DNA from: Nematostella vectensis
Taxonomy: Eukaryota; Cnidaria; Anthozoa; Actiniaria; Edwardsiidae
Length of the DNA stretch: 64,000 nucleotides
Assembly (NCBI RefSeq): GCF_932526225.1
Contig: NC_064045.1
Location: 14,442,442-14,506,441, forward strand
Reading direction: 5' to 3'
The stretch's first letter is position 1. Each line of letters starts with the position of its first letter. Below are positions 29,747 to 42,384 of the stretch, in pieces. Under the pieces are notes generated by a model that saw only the letters and a list, made by a program, of their open reading frames with translations, was not told where the DNA came from and did not search any database. The translations under genes were made by a program, and so were the position numbers.

Positions 29747-29869
29747 ACGTGGATGAATGCGCTGGTGGCACGGAGATGTGTGCCTTGGAGGCTTCATGTC
29801 TGAACACACTCGGCTCGTTCAGATGCAATTGCATGGAAGGCTACACCGGTGATGGCAAAACATGTCAAG
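29747..29869 (+). CDS. EGF gene, exon B2 (calcium-binding EGF)
   Basis: Copy of B1 with intact sixth cysteine (GDGKTCQ) and EMCALEASC in place of AMCALEASC. Borders and phase are the same. Confidence 0.85.
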
Positions 29870-30825
29870 GTACTTTGCCATACCCTTCCCTGGACTACGA
29901 CCTTTTACCAAGTGCCGAGGACACGTCCACTTACTTCAGTCTTTTGATTACACACGCTTTAGACACAATGTGAATGTTATTTGTGGACCCTGGATAAACG
30001 GATAAAAGTGGTCAGCAGTCTCTCGCGCAAGAGTATTATTGCTCATGCACGTTGGCTGGTTGGTCAAGTCGTCATTTGTCTTGTGTTTTCAGCGTATCTA
30101 CTTAGCTAACCTCGTTTTCTCTATTTCTTGATCTCGATTTTCATGTACAGAGCGCACTCGCTCTAACTTTTTTTTACATATATCGTGCTCCGATTTTTCC
30201 GACTAAATTTTGTGGTAATTTCGAAAATTGTTCGCCATCGAATTTCTGTGGATCTCGTTTTTTTCTTGTGCTTTAATTGAATCCGTCTGGAAGTGACATC
30301 CTTTTAGCCGACCCCATTAGGGTCATCATTTCACAGCCTTACGCATATTGGCCATTTTAACCGCTTATCATTCAAGGGAGAATAACCTCTAGAGGAAGTT
30401 GTTGTAGCAAAGGGTGCAGGGAACAAGGCTAGCTGAGAAAATACATTCAGCTCTTATTATTTAATGGGGGAAGGGCTGTATGTTTTGGGGGAGGGTTGCT
30501 ATTTTTTTAACATTGATTTGGGGGAAGGCCTTAATTTGTGATACAGGGTTTAGGGGAGGGCCTCCAGGTATTCTGATCAACATGGCTGTAAAGAGTGGGG
30601 CACTTTTGAGCGTGTAATCAAGTAATTCTTACCTTAGATTCCAAAAGAATAATGCGTGTGCATTAATAAACGGCGACAGAGTTAGCTATCGTATCTATGA
30701 GCTTTCAGTTATTCGCCCTCGTTGCTAACGATGCCTACCTTTTTTTACCTCTAGTCTAGTACCCTCCCCCCCCCTCATGGCTTGTTCGACAACGTAAAGA
30801 CTAATGCGCTCGTGTATCATTCTAG

Positions 30826-30949
30826 ACATCGATGAGTGCACCAATGAGACGGATGACTGTGATGCCAACGCGCTGTGCACCAATGTCCCTGGTTTATACG
30901 TCTGTCGCTGTCTCAGGGGATTCGAAGGCGATGGCAAGACCTGCATCCG
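30826..30949 (+). CDS. EGF gene, exon A3, donor disrupted
   Basis: The third copy of exon A is intact through KTCI (DIDECTNETDDC). The expected ATCG|GTAAGC donor is replaced because a MITE starts at about 30950. Reading on gives CGTACC|GTAAAT, a possible new donor inside the MITE that would break the phase-1 rule. The normal GGTAAGC sequence reappears at the far end of the MITE (31256). Confidence 0.7.
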
Positions 30950-31259
30950 TACCGTAAATGCTATAGTAAACGCCAGGAGCGGTCAATAGATAGGAGACCC
31001 GAGGAGTTCAATAGATATGAGGCGTTTCTTTACAAACTATAACAATATAATAAACTCCAGCGTTAGCAAGCGTTTCTTGATATTAAGCAAGTCTTACCAG
31101 TAGAAGCCAAATTAATTAAATTTGATTTATATTTACTGAAATTCGTAGGGGCGTTAAATAGAGGGGGGCGTTTGTTAGAGAGGGGCGTTCAATATAAACT
31201 TGTAAGCTTGGGGGGAGGCGTTCATTACATAGAGGGCGTTTATTAGATCATTTACGGTA
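30950..31259. mobile_element. 310-bp MITE inserted at the exon A3 splice donor
   Basis: The ends TACCGTAAATG (30950) and CATTTACGGTA (31249-31259) are inverted, with matching inner TAAACGCC and GGCGTTTA. The body repeats GGGGCGTT phrases. After it, intron sequence homologous to block 1 resumes (AGTTTCTTG, CTTACTGG, GACAATGCCATCTAT). Confidence 0.75.
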
Positions 31260-31439
31260 AGCACTCTACGAGTTTCTTGTCTTACTGGTTTTCTTTAATT
31301 TCTCGTAGACAATGCCATCTATAAGGGTTTTAAGCTGCAATCAGCGAATTAAATTTTGTTCAGTGGAAAACGTTTTCCATGTGTTTACTTCATATTTCTA
31401 GTATAGCAAATTAATTTTTATCATAATTCTAGTCAGGGT

Positions 31440-32500
31440 TCGGAGCTAAAAATATCGCGCGCGCGTAAATTGTTTTCCGTAAAAGTGTGAAGTTCTCGGA
31501 TGATCGCGCGCCCGCCTAACAACCGAATCGCTTAGTAACGAGATATGTCCCAACACCCTTGAATGCTTGCATCACCTCCTATTTGACATGAAGTCTATTC
31601 TCATCGACCTTCAAACTGTTGTCGTAAGCAGGAACTTACTGTAAAAAGAAAAAAAAACTTAAGACGACGGCAATTTGGGGACAGCTTCGGCAGAAAAAAA
31701 AAGGGCCTGATGTGAACATGCGCACTCAGTTCCATTACAGCGGCTTTTCTCCAAACCAGCCGACTTGGACATACTTTGTTTAACCAACTATATGATTCGT
31801 TCGTAAAGTAGAAATAATGACTTCAGCCTATCTTAAAATTATGCTTAAGTATGAAAGGATTTTTTGTCAAAATCTCCTTGTCATCGCCGTGGTCATGTTA
31901 TTTAGCTGCATTAGACACAAACGAGTAACAAACTGAAAATGTCCAACCCCTACAAAGCACGTTACCTTAATCGTCTTATCAAAGTCTTGGATATTCTTCC
32001 ATTCAGTATCTTTACAGGGACGTAGCTGGGTGTGGGGCACTGAGGGCACGTTCCTCCCCCCATATTTTCAAAAATTATCATGACCAGTAGGACCCCCAAA
32101 TATTTTCTTAATGTTTCTATATTTTGCCCTCAAATATTTCGAGGTCTGCTTCGGCACTGCTTTGCGCTTGAAGACGAAAGCGAAGAATTTCACGTAGCCT
32201 GTACCATCGGTTGATCCCAGAGTCGCAATTTGCCTGACTCGCATAGGTCGATTTAGGTTAATTTATTTAGAACGAGATAATCAACGTAGCGGGTTGATGG
32301 GACGGACATATAATATCTTATAATTATAGCATGGCACGAAGTGAATTTAGTGATTAAATGTTCCCGCAACCGAGGGATGATTACTTGAAGCTCGACGCCG
32401 CAGGCCGCAGACATCTGCATTGAATAAGGCTCATAGATAATACGACGTTTGAACTTAGCCTAATAAACGCTAGGTATTATTTATTTAATGAACCTGACGG
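31440..32500. other. No gene seen
   Basis: After the end of the third EGF block (about 31440) there is a GCGCGC stretch at 31456-31463 and 31505-31513, and a repeat-like piece with GACGTAGCTGGGTGTGGGGCAC near 32021. No further EGF exon is visible, so the 3' end of the EGF gene is missing or ends here. Confidence 0.4.
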
Positions 32501-34200
32501 AGGGTAAGGGACCGACCATCTGATATCTGACGGGGAGGGAAAGGGAGAAAAAGAGAGTGACCATTTCATACTGTGGGGGATGTAATAAAATTTGCTGGTG
32601 GAAATTTTAGCAGCCAGTTATAGCTAGACTCCAGTCGCAGCTGAGTCAGGCGTTTGGGCCCCCCTTTCTAGAAGCCAAAAATAATACAGGAGAAAATGCC
32701 TTGAAGGGGCCTTTTGGGCACCCTTTTGTTAAAAATTCTGGCTACGCCGATGGACTTGATCGAATTTTTTTTCTGGAATCTCGCTTTGCTCTTAGTCAAG
32801 GATAACTTGCGCGGCTTTTTCTCTAGAGCTTGTGGCTACGTGTTGCCGGGCTACCATATAATAGTACCCCTGCCATGAGTATTCACGTGGAACAATTCGC
32901 CGCATTATCCATTTTCCGGTTCCATGGTTCTATTGTGTGACTCCGGCCTTATTATACATAGATTATGATCATTGCATCTATGCTGATGAACTTGCATGAG
33001 ACATGGTTAATCTGAGTGAATATCTGAAGTAGTTCAGCGGAATGGGCTTCCTTTACCTCAACAAAGTGAATAGAGTGTTCATATGTACCTGGCGATAACC
33101 AACACACGTCTTGTACAACGATTACAGGTGGGAGAATAAAAATATTTTGCTCTTTTTCACGCAGTGAGTCTCGAAGGTCAAACTCGTAATAGGCGTAGAT
33201 AATTTAGCCAAAAAAAGTACCGAACACGATTTGAGGTACTGTAAGCGCGTTTGGGACGATACTTTTATTACAGGGGGAGATCTAAGTAGAAATATAATGA
33301 ACTCACTTACCGCGGATCACTTATAGCAGATTTATTCTCAAACTTTCGAGGGAAGTCTCGCTAACGAGCAAAACACTGCCAAAAATGCGGTCTTTCCTGT
33401 GAGAGAAAACGCGTACAGTGTTATCATATGTGATAAGTGAAGAGCAGTTAAACTTTGAAAGTTATTGAAATTGAGAATTGTGAGTGTATTAGGCAAGTTT
33501 ATATTTTCCGATCGACCTTTTTTTTTTTTTTTCAAAGGAATCGTTTCATTTGCCGAAAATGAATGAATGCTCGACCACGCCATACCATCGTGAGGCGTTG
33601 TTTAATTCGCGGTAGCAAGAAAAGAGGTCTAGCAGTTGTTTGGCGAAAGTTCGCGGAAAACTCGAATCGCAGTATGTGTTTCGGTTTGTAAATTTGTGTA
33701 TCTTCAATAATACCAAACAATACACCTTAAACTGGAATTCGACTCTGCCGAGTTTTCGTCTTTAATAAGACTTCTTCAGGGCAAACTTCTGCCCTGAAGT
33801 CTTATTTGAGTCGAATTCCAGTTTTTGGTGTATTGTATTTTTTTTTCTGGTTCACGAACACGACTATTTGGGCTTTTTGTATCTTTTCTTCAATAATACC
33901 AAAGTAGCACAAGAGGATACTTCAAGCGTGTCTTTAGTCCATTTCTAAATGGATGTGAAAACCTGGCTCTCTATATTGGAGATTTGTGAATCCCTTGTCT
34001 TCTGGTATAAGCACGTTAAGCCGGTCCTTGGCGCGTTCCCAGGATTGGCCGAGGGGGGGGGGGGGGGGGGGGGGTGAGCTGTCATAGGTATCATATGGAA
34101 AGAAGCATGGTATTTGAAGATTCCTCAAATTTTGTGACTTAAGGATAAAGTCAACTAGAGGAGATCTACTAACATTCATTCACGCCAAGATTTATCTGGT
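32500..34200. repeat. Dispersed 1.7-kb repeat, copy 1
   Basis: This is a direct copy of about 38,000-39,720. Shared features are GGGATGTAATAAAATTTGCTG, ACTCCAGTCGCAGCTGAGTC, GCGGCTTTTTCTCTAGAGC and TTTATATTTTCCGATCGAC, followed by a foldback (33718-33835) and a G-run (34054-34073). Frames near 33540-33690 are repeat-encoded. Confidence 0.8.
33718..33835. repeat. Foldback element, about 118 bp
   Basis: CAATACACCTTAAACTGG at the left pairs with CCAGTTTTTGGTGTATTG at the right. The centre has a smaller stem (GACTTCTTCAGGGC and GCCCTGAAGTC). It matches 39305-39425. Confidence 0.75.
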
Positions 34201-35169
34201 TTTAGCTAGTAAATTTAAGCAAGTAACAGATCACATTAAAAAGCGAACACAACCACAAGAAAGCGACCAAAAAAAAACAATTTAAGGTGAGTTTCGGACG
34301 ACGATTTGTATTGTCTATTGAGGATATGACAGTTATTAGGCTTTTTGTTGTCCTTTTTGTATGCTTTGAGAATGCGAGTACTTAACTTGGTAATCAAATT
34401 ATTTGAGCATAACAGGTTTTGTTTTGACATTCTTCGTTTTATCTATATTCTTGATTGTGTTGAATAAAATACAATACAACAAAAACTGGAATTCGTCTTT
34501 AATAAGACTTCTTCAGGGCAGATTGATTGTGTTGAGATATTTCATAAAGGCTAACCAATATCGTGTTGCATTTGTCAAATACTGCTAAAGAAGACCGTTC
34601 TTGTCTTTATAACCTGTGCTCTTAGTCCTAAGAAGATACATATCCTTAGAAGATACAGCAACTTTTTCAACTTACAAGAGAAATTTTCCTTACCGAGGAT
34701 AAAAAAAAAACTATTTTCAATATGTATTGTTGTTATGTCTGCATCTTGCATCCAATGAGTTTATTTTTTTTCAAATAGTTGTGGAAAATTAGTTAGATTA
34801 TGAATGGCCTGATAAAAAGATTGTTTTGAAAGAAATAATAAATAATTGTTTTCACTCTTTTATGAACCAGGAACTACCTGAGGGCTAAGATGAATGCTAA
34901 AGACTGGAAGACATGAGAATTAAAAATCATGTCTTGATGAGAACAGTAGGATGTTCTTATTCACTAGTCATTTGATACCCCCACACCCATGGTCCCAGGG
35001 AAGGGTGGGGGATTAAACTTTAATAAAAGCCTGTTTCCAAGTTAAGAGTCAAAAACAGTCAGTACCACCACCCCTCTTGACATATTCTGGTTAAAATGTG
35101 GTCTAAAACCCCACATTAACCCCTGACTTCTGTGGGCCAATAAGGGAGGGGGCGCAAATGACTAGTTCA
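34201..35169. other. No gene seen
   Basis: AT-rich; a fragment of the foldback core recurs at 34,482-34,520 (CTGGAATTCGTCTTTAATAAG). No coding frame is supported. Confidence 0.4.
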
Positions 35170-35480
35170 TTACACATTTTGCTTTTCATTAACGAGAAAT
35201 ATGCATTCATTTTAACCAAAATTACAAACATTTACGCCGATGTACTGTCATTTAAGCGAAAGTAAAATCATTCGAACTAAAAGGAAATACATTAACGAAC
35301 TTTACATAATTGAGTGCACACAATTGCATTTTCTTAGCATTCATTTACACTATTCGACAACCAGGGATGAAAAATCCATTTTCAGTTGCGCGTTGGTACA
35401 TAACAATAGCACAAATAAAATATCAATAATACGAGAACTCGCAATCAATACAGCGAAAGAAATATTCATTAACATTTTTA
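35170..35480. repeat. Second array with about 20-nt periodicity
   Basis: CATT starts recur about every 20 bases (CATTTACGCCGATG, CATTTAAGCGAAAG, CATTCGAACTAAAAGG, CATTAACGAACTTTAC), each followed by a different tail. On the reverse strand it looks like the array at 5781-6150 (units ending AATG). Unknown class. Confidence 0.4.
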
Positions 35481-35617
35481 TTACAGCAAGTGCAAACAAT
35501 AGTATTTTGTGAAAGTCATTTGCATGCTTCTTATAAACGTTAGCGCCTCCGTACAAAGAATAAGCCCTTTATGACAAACAATATCCTAAAATAATTATTC
35601 AATTACTTCTCGTTTTT

Positions 35618-35872
35618 TTGTGCCCTTATAATGCACATACATTCAAAATAAATGATACTAGCGCTAAAAAATTAATATTCGATCATTTCGCCGTTTTAAC
35701 CCGGGCCCAAATACAGAAACAAAAATGTTGCCGCCCTACAGTCCGTTTCTTAACCCTGGAAGCGCTTCAACGAAACATCAACACCATCACACTGCCAAAA
35801 TGTGCCGAATGGTATAGGTTCATGCAAACCTATCTACCACGCTGCCTCAACGGCGAAATGATCGAAGGGTGA
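35618..35872 (+). CDS. Doubtful ORF, 84 codons without ATG start
   Basis: The frame opens at a TTG and its only ATGs are near the end. It is more GC-rich and more protein-like than its surroundings (TRAQIQKQKCCRPTVRF, LPKCAEWYRFMQTYL). No acceptor is convincing. It could be a 5'-truncated gene or repeat-encoded. It lies just after the periodic array, as the 6277 ORF does. Confidence 0.25.
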   Translation: MCPYNAHTFKINDTSAKKLIFDHFAVLTRAQIQKQKCCRPTVRFLTLEALQRNINTITLPKCAEWYRFMQTYLPRCLNGEMIEG

Positions 35873-35929
35873 TTCTTGAGAACTAGTATCTTTTATTTTG
35901 CATGTATGTGCATATAGGGGATATTTTAG

Positions 35930-37400
35930 TAAAGTACTGAATATAATTATCACATTATTGTTATTATATTTTCTTTTCAAACATTTAAGGAAGAGTCATA
36001 TTTCTTCCTTTTTCTTCTCCCTGTTGACTATTTTTATGCAATTGATGCTCTTTGCTATTTCCCCTCTACACCAAAAATAAATTAATGAACAGATTTGATT
36101 TTTAAATTAGAAATTTTCATTTATTACTTTCACTTATATTTTCTTTTTAGGATTTTCTTTCCAAGTCTCTTGCCCATTACATTTATTTTAGATGTTTAGA
36201 TTTATTTCATTGGAATAGTTAGATCCAGGGCTTCTCAAAACACCAAAATATAATGCATTACTGGATGTATATTTGTAGATATTAATTCCCATGGGGATGG
36301 AAAATCACCACTTAAAATGGTGCATTAAATCTTCAGCATTGCATCTTATCTAAAATTGTGTCTATATTCCATCTTTGAAATTCTGTTTCATCCATTGTTC
36401 TTCGCAAGGACAAAGCTTGTCAGAATGTAGCTTTACAAATGTACATTAATGGAACTTTTATTAAGGGGAAGGGTTTTTTAGGGCAAGATACTTAAACTTT
36501 ATAACACTAGCAACAACCTTGTTCTTTTTCAATAATAGAATTCTGTTCACATAGCTTGGATAGCAAAGACATGGCCTCTTTAGAGGCCTGTGGTGGTGAA
36601 AGGGTTAAGAAGATGGGAAAGGGGAAATGTCAAGAAATGCTCAATCAAATTATTTTCATTACTGTTATATTTTTTCACCAAACCTTTCAAGTTGAGTCAA
36701 TTCACTTTATATCTCCTCTCCCGTCGGTTATTTTTTGTCAATTGATATTATTTGCTTTCTCTCTACCCCAAACATAGATCAATGAAAGGGTTTGGTTTGG
36801 AATTTGAAGTTAGCATTTTCAATCTGTTTTTTCATTTGGGAGTAGGCCACCAACAACAAGGCCACTATATGGTAAAGTGGGGTGCGCCAATATGTAATGC
36901 ATGAAAGGAGATATATTTTTGGATTTTAATTTCCAGACATTTTTTGAATATTCGGTCCAATGAAGGAGAGAATCGCAACTAAATCAACTAATCAGAAAAA
37001 TTACAGTATGGCATCTAAACAGTCTAAATATATTATTTTGAATCTTTGGAATGCTGTTACATCCATGACATTTTCTGCACAAGGGCAAAGCTTGTGGGAG
37101 TATTGTTTTGATTAAAAAAATATTCATAATGGAACTTCTATGATGGGACATAAGAATTTACCATTAGACTCTTGACAACTTTGACAGTCATATCCACACC
37201 AGGAATTGTGTTTGTTAACTTTGATGTACTGCATAATTTAAATTATTGAATAAGGCCTGGATCCATTTGGTTGGTACAATAAATAAATCTCAGTAGAGAG
37301 CAGGATCCTAGATCCCCCAATAATACCTTTGATCAGTCAACACAAAAGGTGTTCAATGATGGCTCCGCTTTTAGGCAGTGCCTAAATCTATATATTAACC
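35930..37400. repeat. Dispersed repeat family, copy 2
   Basis: Two successive related blocks (35,930-36,510 and 36,640-37,250) are homologous to 18,373-20,490. This copy lacks both MITE insertions, so it shows the pre-insertion sites. It ends with GGCTCCGCTTTTAGGCAGTG. Confidence 0.65.
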
Positions 37401-37410
37401 TACCCTTAGA

Positions 37411-37935
37411 TCAGAACAGGTCCGAACCGTCTCACAAGGTAGGTCACAAGACTTGAAATTGGAATTTTTAAATATCTTCGAAATTGAAAGTCTAGAGACT
37501 CGAGATGTCTATAAATGTGTCTTTAGACGACCTAAAAGATTGATTATTTTAATCAAAATTCAATTTCATTCTGAACAAAACAAATAAGGAATATTTATTG
37601 TACATTTTGTTTTATTTGGGAGTAGACAAATAACGGGAAATGTTTGAGCTATAAAAATCTCAATTGTGGGAAAATATATGAAATGTGAATGTAACCTAGG
37701 TAGCGAAGACGCGTCTAAAGCACGGCGCCATCAAATTACCTACATCAAATTACTTTTTGTAGCTTATTTGATCAAGAAAAAGATGTCAATTTTTATCTAA
37801 ATAACCTCTGTTCCTGTTCTCCGTTTCCGTCCCCCTCATTCGAGTCCCTAAAGTAGATTTTGAACAAGTACTGATGACTTTCCCTTGGACTGCTAAGATT
37901 TGATCTGACTTTATTTCCAGAGCTCTTTTTTAACA
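37411..37935. repeat. 0.5-kb repeat, copy 1 (partner 45,554-46,080)
   Basis: The shared text is nearly continuous: GGTAGGTCACAAGACTTG, GACGACCTAAAAGATTG, TGTTTTATTTGGGAGTAGAC, CCTAGGTAGCGAAGACGCG. Both copies are on the same strand. Confidence 0.8.
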
Positions 37936-38090
37936 AAAGACGGGGAGGGAAGGGACCGCCTATTTGATATCTGACGGGGAGGGTGAGGGACCGACTATTT
38001 GATATCTGACGGGGAGGGTAAGGGACCGACCATTTGATATCTGACGGGGAGGGTGAGGGACCGACCATTTGATATATGACGGGAAGGGGA
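37936..38090. repeat. 35-bp minisatellite, about 4.5 copies
   Basis: The unit GACGGGGAGGGTGAGGGACC plus GACTATTTGATATCT is repeated. One or two degenerate units also stand at about 32,500-32,545, linking this to the 1.7-kb repeat. Confidence 0.85.
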
Positions 38091-39720
38091 AGGTACTGAC
38101 AATTTCAATTCAGACAGGGAGGAAAAGCGAGTGTATTTTGATACTGTCGGGGATGTAATAAAATTTGCTGGTGGAAATTTTAGCAGCCAGTTACAGCTAG
38201 ACTCCAGTCGCAGCTGAGTCAGGCGTTTGGGCCCCCCATTCTAGGAGCCAAAAATAATACAGGAGAAAATGCCTTGAAGGGGCCTTTTGGGCACCCTTCT
38301 GTTAAAAATTCTGGCTACGCCGCTGGACTTTTTTTGAATTTTTTTTCTGGAATCTCGCTTTGCTCTTAGTCAAGGATAACTTGCGCGGCTTTTTCTCTAG
38401 AGCTTGTGGCTGCGTGTTGCCGGGCTACCATATAATAGTACCGCTGCCATGAGTATTCACGTGGAACAATGCGCCGCATTATCCATTTTCCGGTTCCATG
38501 GTTCTATTGTGTGACTCCGGCCTTATTATACATAGATTATGATCGGTGCATCTATGCTGATAAACTTGCAAGAGACATGGTTTATCTGAATGAATATCTG
38601 AAGTAGTTTAGCGGAATGGGCTTCCTTTACCTCATCAAAGTGAATAGAGTGTCCATATGTACCTGGCGATAACCAACACACGTCTTTACAACAATTACAG
38701 GTGGGAGATTGAAAATGTTTTGCACTCTTTCACGCAGTGAAGGTCAAAGTTGTTATAGGCGTAGATAATTTAGCTCTTATACACGTACACGATTTGAAGT
38801 ACTGCAAGCGCGTTTGGGACGATACTTTTATTACACAGGAGATCTAAGTAGAAAGGGCAATGAACTTACTTACCGCGGATCACTTATAGCAGATTTATTC
38901 TCAAACTTTCGAAGGAAGTCTCGCTAACGAGCAAAGCACTGCCAAAAATGCGGTCTTTCCTGTGCGAGAAACAATGTTATCATATGTGATAAGTGAAGAG
39001 AAGTTAAACTTTAGAAGTTATTAACGTTGAGAATTGTGAGTGTATTAGGCAAGTTTATATTTTCCGATCGACATTATTTTTTTTTTCAAAGGAATCGTTT
39101 CATTTGTCAAAAACAAATGAATGCTCGACCACGCCATACCATCGTGAGGCGTTGTTTAATTCGCGGTAGCAAGAAAAGAGGTCTAGCAGTTGTTTGGCGA
39201 AAGTTCGCGGAAAACTCGAATCGCAGTATGTGTTTCGGTTTGTAAATTTGTGTATCTCAATTTCCCTTCATGATTATCTAAGTTTACACTTCAATAATAC
39301 CAAACAATACACCTAAAACTGAAATTCGACTCTGCCAAATTTTTGTCTTTAATAAGACTTCTTCAGGGAAGACTTCTACCCTGACGAAAATTAGGCAGAG
39401 TCGAATTCCAGTTTTTGGTGTATTGAATTAATTCTTCTGGCTCACGAACACGACTATTTGGACTTTTTGTATCTATTCTTCAATAATACCAAAGTAGCAC
39501 AAGAGGATACTTCAAGCGTGTCTTTAGATGTAAATGGATGTAAAAACCTGGCTCTCTATATTGGGGATTTGTGAATCCCTTGTCTTCTTGTATAAGCGCG
39601 TTAAGCCGGTCCCAGGCGCGTTCCCAAGATTGGCTGAGGGGGGAGGCGGGGGTGGCTGCGCAGTTATAGGTATCATATAGAAAAAGCATGGTATTTGAAG
39701 ATTCCTTAAGAAGAAATGAC
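38000..39720. repeat. Dispersed 1.7-kb repeat, copy 2
   Basis: Homologous to 32,500-34,200 on the same strand, about 5.57 kb away. The foldback is at 39305-39425. The right end is extended by G-runs. Confidence 0.8.
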
Positions 39721-40426
39721 CTTTTTGCCTCCAAGGAGGGGAGGGGGGGGGGGGGGGGGGGTCCCGTCTCTCGCCGCACGTCTGGAATTAAACTGTGGGG
39801 AATTAAACTGTGGGGCGCTGCCCCGTGGTACCATCTTCAGTGATGATGCATGCTTTAACATGATTGTAAACTTCGCGGAGCAGTCCCCGTACCCACACAT
39901 TGACAAGTGAAGTCATCTTCGCTACTTTCACCTCATTACCTCGCCTTGATTCCCGTTTATTCTACCACATTTCCTTCCTCTATGTTCTATTTTCCCCTAG
40001 CCTTTCCCGATCATCTCCCCTTTCCATCGTTTTACTTCTTTCCCTCCTTGTCGAGGTGTCCTTTTCTTTCTCGCTACGTTATGTCTCCACCACTCTTCTT
40101 GTCCACTGCTCGCTACGTTATGTCTCCACCACTCTTCTTGTCCACTGTCTCTTCTATTCCCCAACTTAGCTTTATCTTACTCCCATATTTTTTTTTCATA
40201 AAAAGCCCGTTTTTTTACGTGTTTTACCTTGACACTCTTGTGCATATTTGACAATAGAGCATTCTACACACGTCAATAACTATGACAGTTAAATAATATT
40301 CAGGAGCTATGCCCATTTGCTCCATGTTACGCAAACTGCGTCAGCTCCTAAGATAACTTTATGTTATCAATGGGAAATTTATAAAAAAGAAAAGGTTATT
40401 TATCTGTGCAAAATTAAGACCAACAG
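39721..40426. other. No gene; short tandem duplication
   Basis: A G-run lies at 39743-39761. A 39-bp stretch (CTCGCTACGTTATGTCTCCA...) is present twice in tandem at 40072-40148. The pyrimidine-rich frames here show no coding features. Confidence 0.4.
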
Positions 40427-40985
40427 TCTGAGTTCGTCGAGATTTCTCGGAAAAATGAAGTTTGGGCGCCCTAGCTCAAAATTAAACTGGTGATAGGTAT
40501 CGGTGACCTCAGTATCCTGTGAAAGTTTGAAGCAATTTGGATAAATATTTTTGGCGATAGATGCCGAAAAGTAATTTTTCGTCTCCCGCACCCGGATTTG
40601 AGACAATTTCGTGGTTGTTAGAAAAAGATTAAAAACCGGTTCCCAACGCGTGATAAAACAACTGCTTACATAAAGCTAAAGAATAGATAAAAAGGAACTA
40701 CAAGGTTGAAAGATAAGCTGTTCCGTCGGTACCTTATTATTTTACGCGATTTTATTTTATTTTATGTTTTTAGATGACTTTGAAAAGCCTTGAAATAATC
40801 GTGTAATATCGTCGATGAGATGTGGATTTAGCAAAAATGTTTGCATTCATCGAAAAGAGCATCATTGCTGCTTTTGATATGTGAAATAAAATTTAGGGGC
40901 AAATAAAATCCGACATTTTTTCAAGCCGAAATATAACCCCCACTTGAACCTAATTATAAACAAATGCCGACATTAACTTGGCAAT
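40427..40985 (-). repeat. Inverted arm, left (partner 44,605-45,150)
   Basis: The reverse complement of this stretch matches 44,605-45,150, for example GCCGAAATATAACCC against GGGTTATATTTCGGC. Both encode a similar 50-residue peptide (KNIYPNCFKLSQDTEV) with mainly conservative differences. Arms end together at CTGAGTTCGTCGAG. Confidence 0.8.
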
Positions 40986-41570
40986 GCCTCGCTACCAAAA
41001 ACTTATAAATAACAATTAAAACTCCCGAAAAAGAAAGGATGCAATATAATTCTTGAAAATACTGGTATTTAATCAAATATTCTTGTCTCTCTGATGTTTA
41101 TATGCTTTTCAAAATTATATCCTCATAACACTTTAAAGTACAATCCGCATGCATGATAATTATTATCGGCACTTAAAACTTCCGGTTCTTTATTCTTCCG
41201 CTTCATGAGCATCTCCAAATTTTTTCCCAAGAAAGTTATTCTTAAATCGTCCTATATTTATTTCTATTCATCCCTCGTTCTATAAGCATTATATCATTTT
41301 CTTTCGTTCCCTACTTGTGTGTACTAGAAACGCGTACCATCTTCTGCTGTCGTGTTTTTATGCAAATTCGAGGGGTTAATTTATTTAACAAGCGTTCATA
41401 CAAAGAAATCAAGAAAACATAACAGTTGATGCTTTTTTTTTTACTATTGTTTATGGTATCACCAACCAATTTCCATTCCACAGGTAAATTGAGTCATAAA
41501 AAGAAAGTAAGAAAAAAAAAATGATGCTTTTTTACTATTGTTTTCAATATTACCAACCAATTTCCATTCC

Positions 41571-41891
41571 AGGCCCGTACCCAGGATTTTTTTTTTTTTT
41601 TGGGGGGGGGGGGGGGGTGCGAAATCCGAAAAAGTGGACCTAATTTTCCCGGGGGGAGAGTGAGTTCTCTGATAAAAATCTGACCACCCCCGAAAAAACA
41701 AAAAGGGATATTTTATGCCTTTGCATTATCTCCACGGGACGTTTATTGTCGGATTTGACTACATACTAGAGTGATCTAGCTTATTCTTTATTTTGTCCAC
41801 AAATAGCACGTCTATTGAGAACCGAAAGTGGACCTTCGGCCGTTGCGGAGGGTGCGTTCGCACCCCCTGCACCCCCCCTGGGTACGGGCTT
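41571..41891. mobile_element. MITE with GGCCCGTACCCAGG ends
   Basis: GGCCCGTACCCAGG at the left and CCTGGGTACGGGCT at the right are inverted. A T-run and a G-run follow the left end, and C-runs precede the right end. A related end is at 4743 inside the 3533-4862 element. Confidence 0.75.
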
Positions 41892-42384
41892 GCATTCTGT
41901 CAGGGAAATTGAGGTTACTTTTCTGTTTTCATCTTTAAGCGTTAACTTAGGGCCTAATCGCACTAGGAGGACAATTTTGTCTGGCTGGGACAAACAGCCG
42001 TCCAAATTTTGCCCTGGCCAATCGATTGGCTTGTAAACCACTAAAACGTCAAGTAGATTCTCGTATTTCTCGTGCGAAAAAGCCGAGTAGAGTTTGCTCT
42101 AACATCTCTGGCGTGATCGCTTTCACTATTCACTTTACCAGGCGGATAGGCTTGCAACAGTGAAAAGTGAATGCCGGAATTGACAACGGCATACTGCAGG
42201 CAAGACAATGCAGGATTCTATCATTGCGCGTTAGGTGCAGTGCAAAACGCTTATATTGCAAGCAGGTAATTACTCGCTATAAGCGCTTCTTTACTTTTAC
42301 AAAGTATCAGGCCGGAGATCATAGGGATTTACTGAGGAGGGGGGAAGGTGTGGCTTGCTCAACCATAGCTACCATTTAGAAAAA

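Larger units (their letters stand above)
25245..31440. repeat. Tandem segmental duplication of an EGF two-exon block
   Basis: Block 1 is about 25245-27990, block 2 about 27991-30579, and block 3 begins at about 30580 and stops around 31440 after a MITE. Blocks start with AACATGGCTGNAAAGAGTGGG. Identity is high in introns as well as exons (for example CATGAAAGAAACATGAAAGC, ACTCGCTCTAACTTTTTT), so the event is recent. Each complete block carries calcium-binding EGF exons A and B. Confidence 0.85.

Noticed and set aside
39716-39910. Poly-Gly/Pro ORFs near the G-run
   Set aside because: They depend on a homopolymer run inside a repeat and have no other support.
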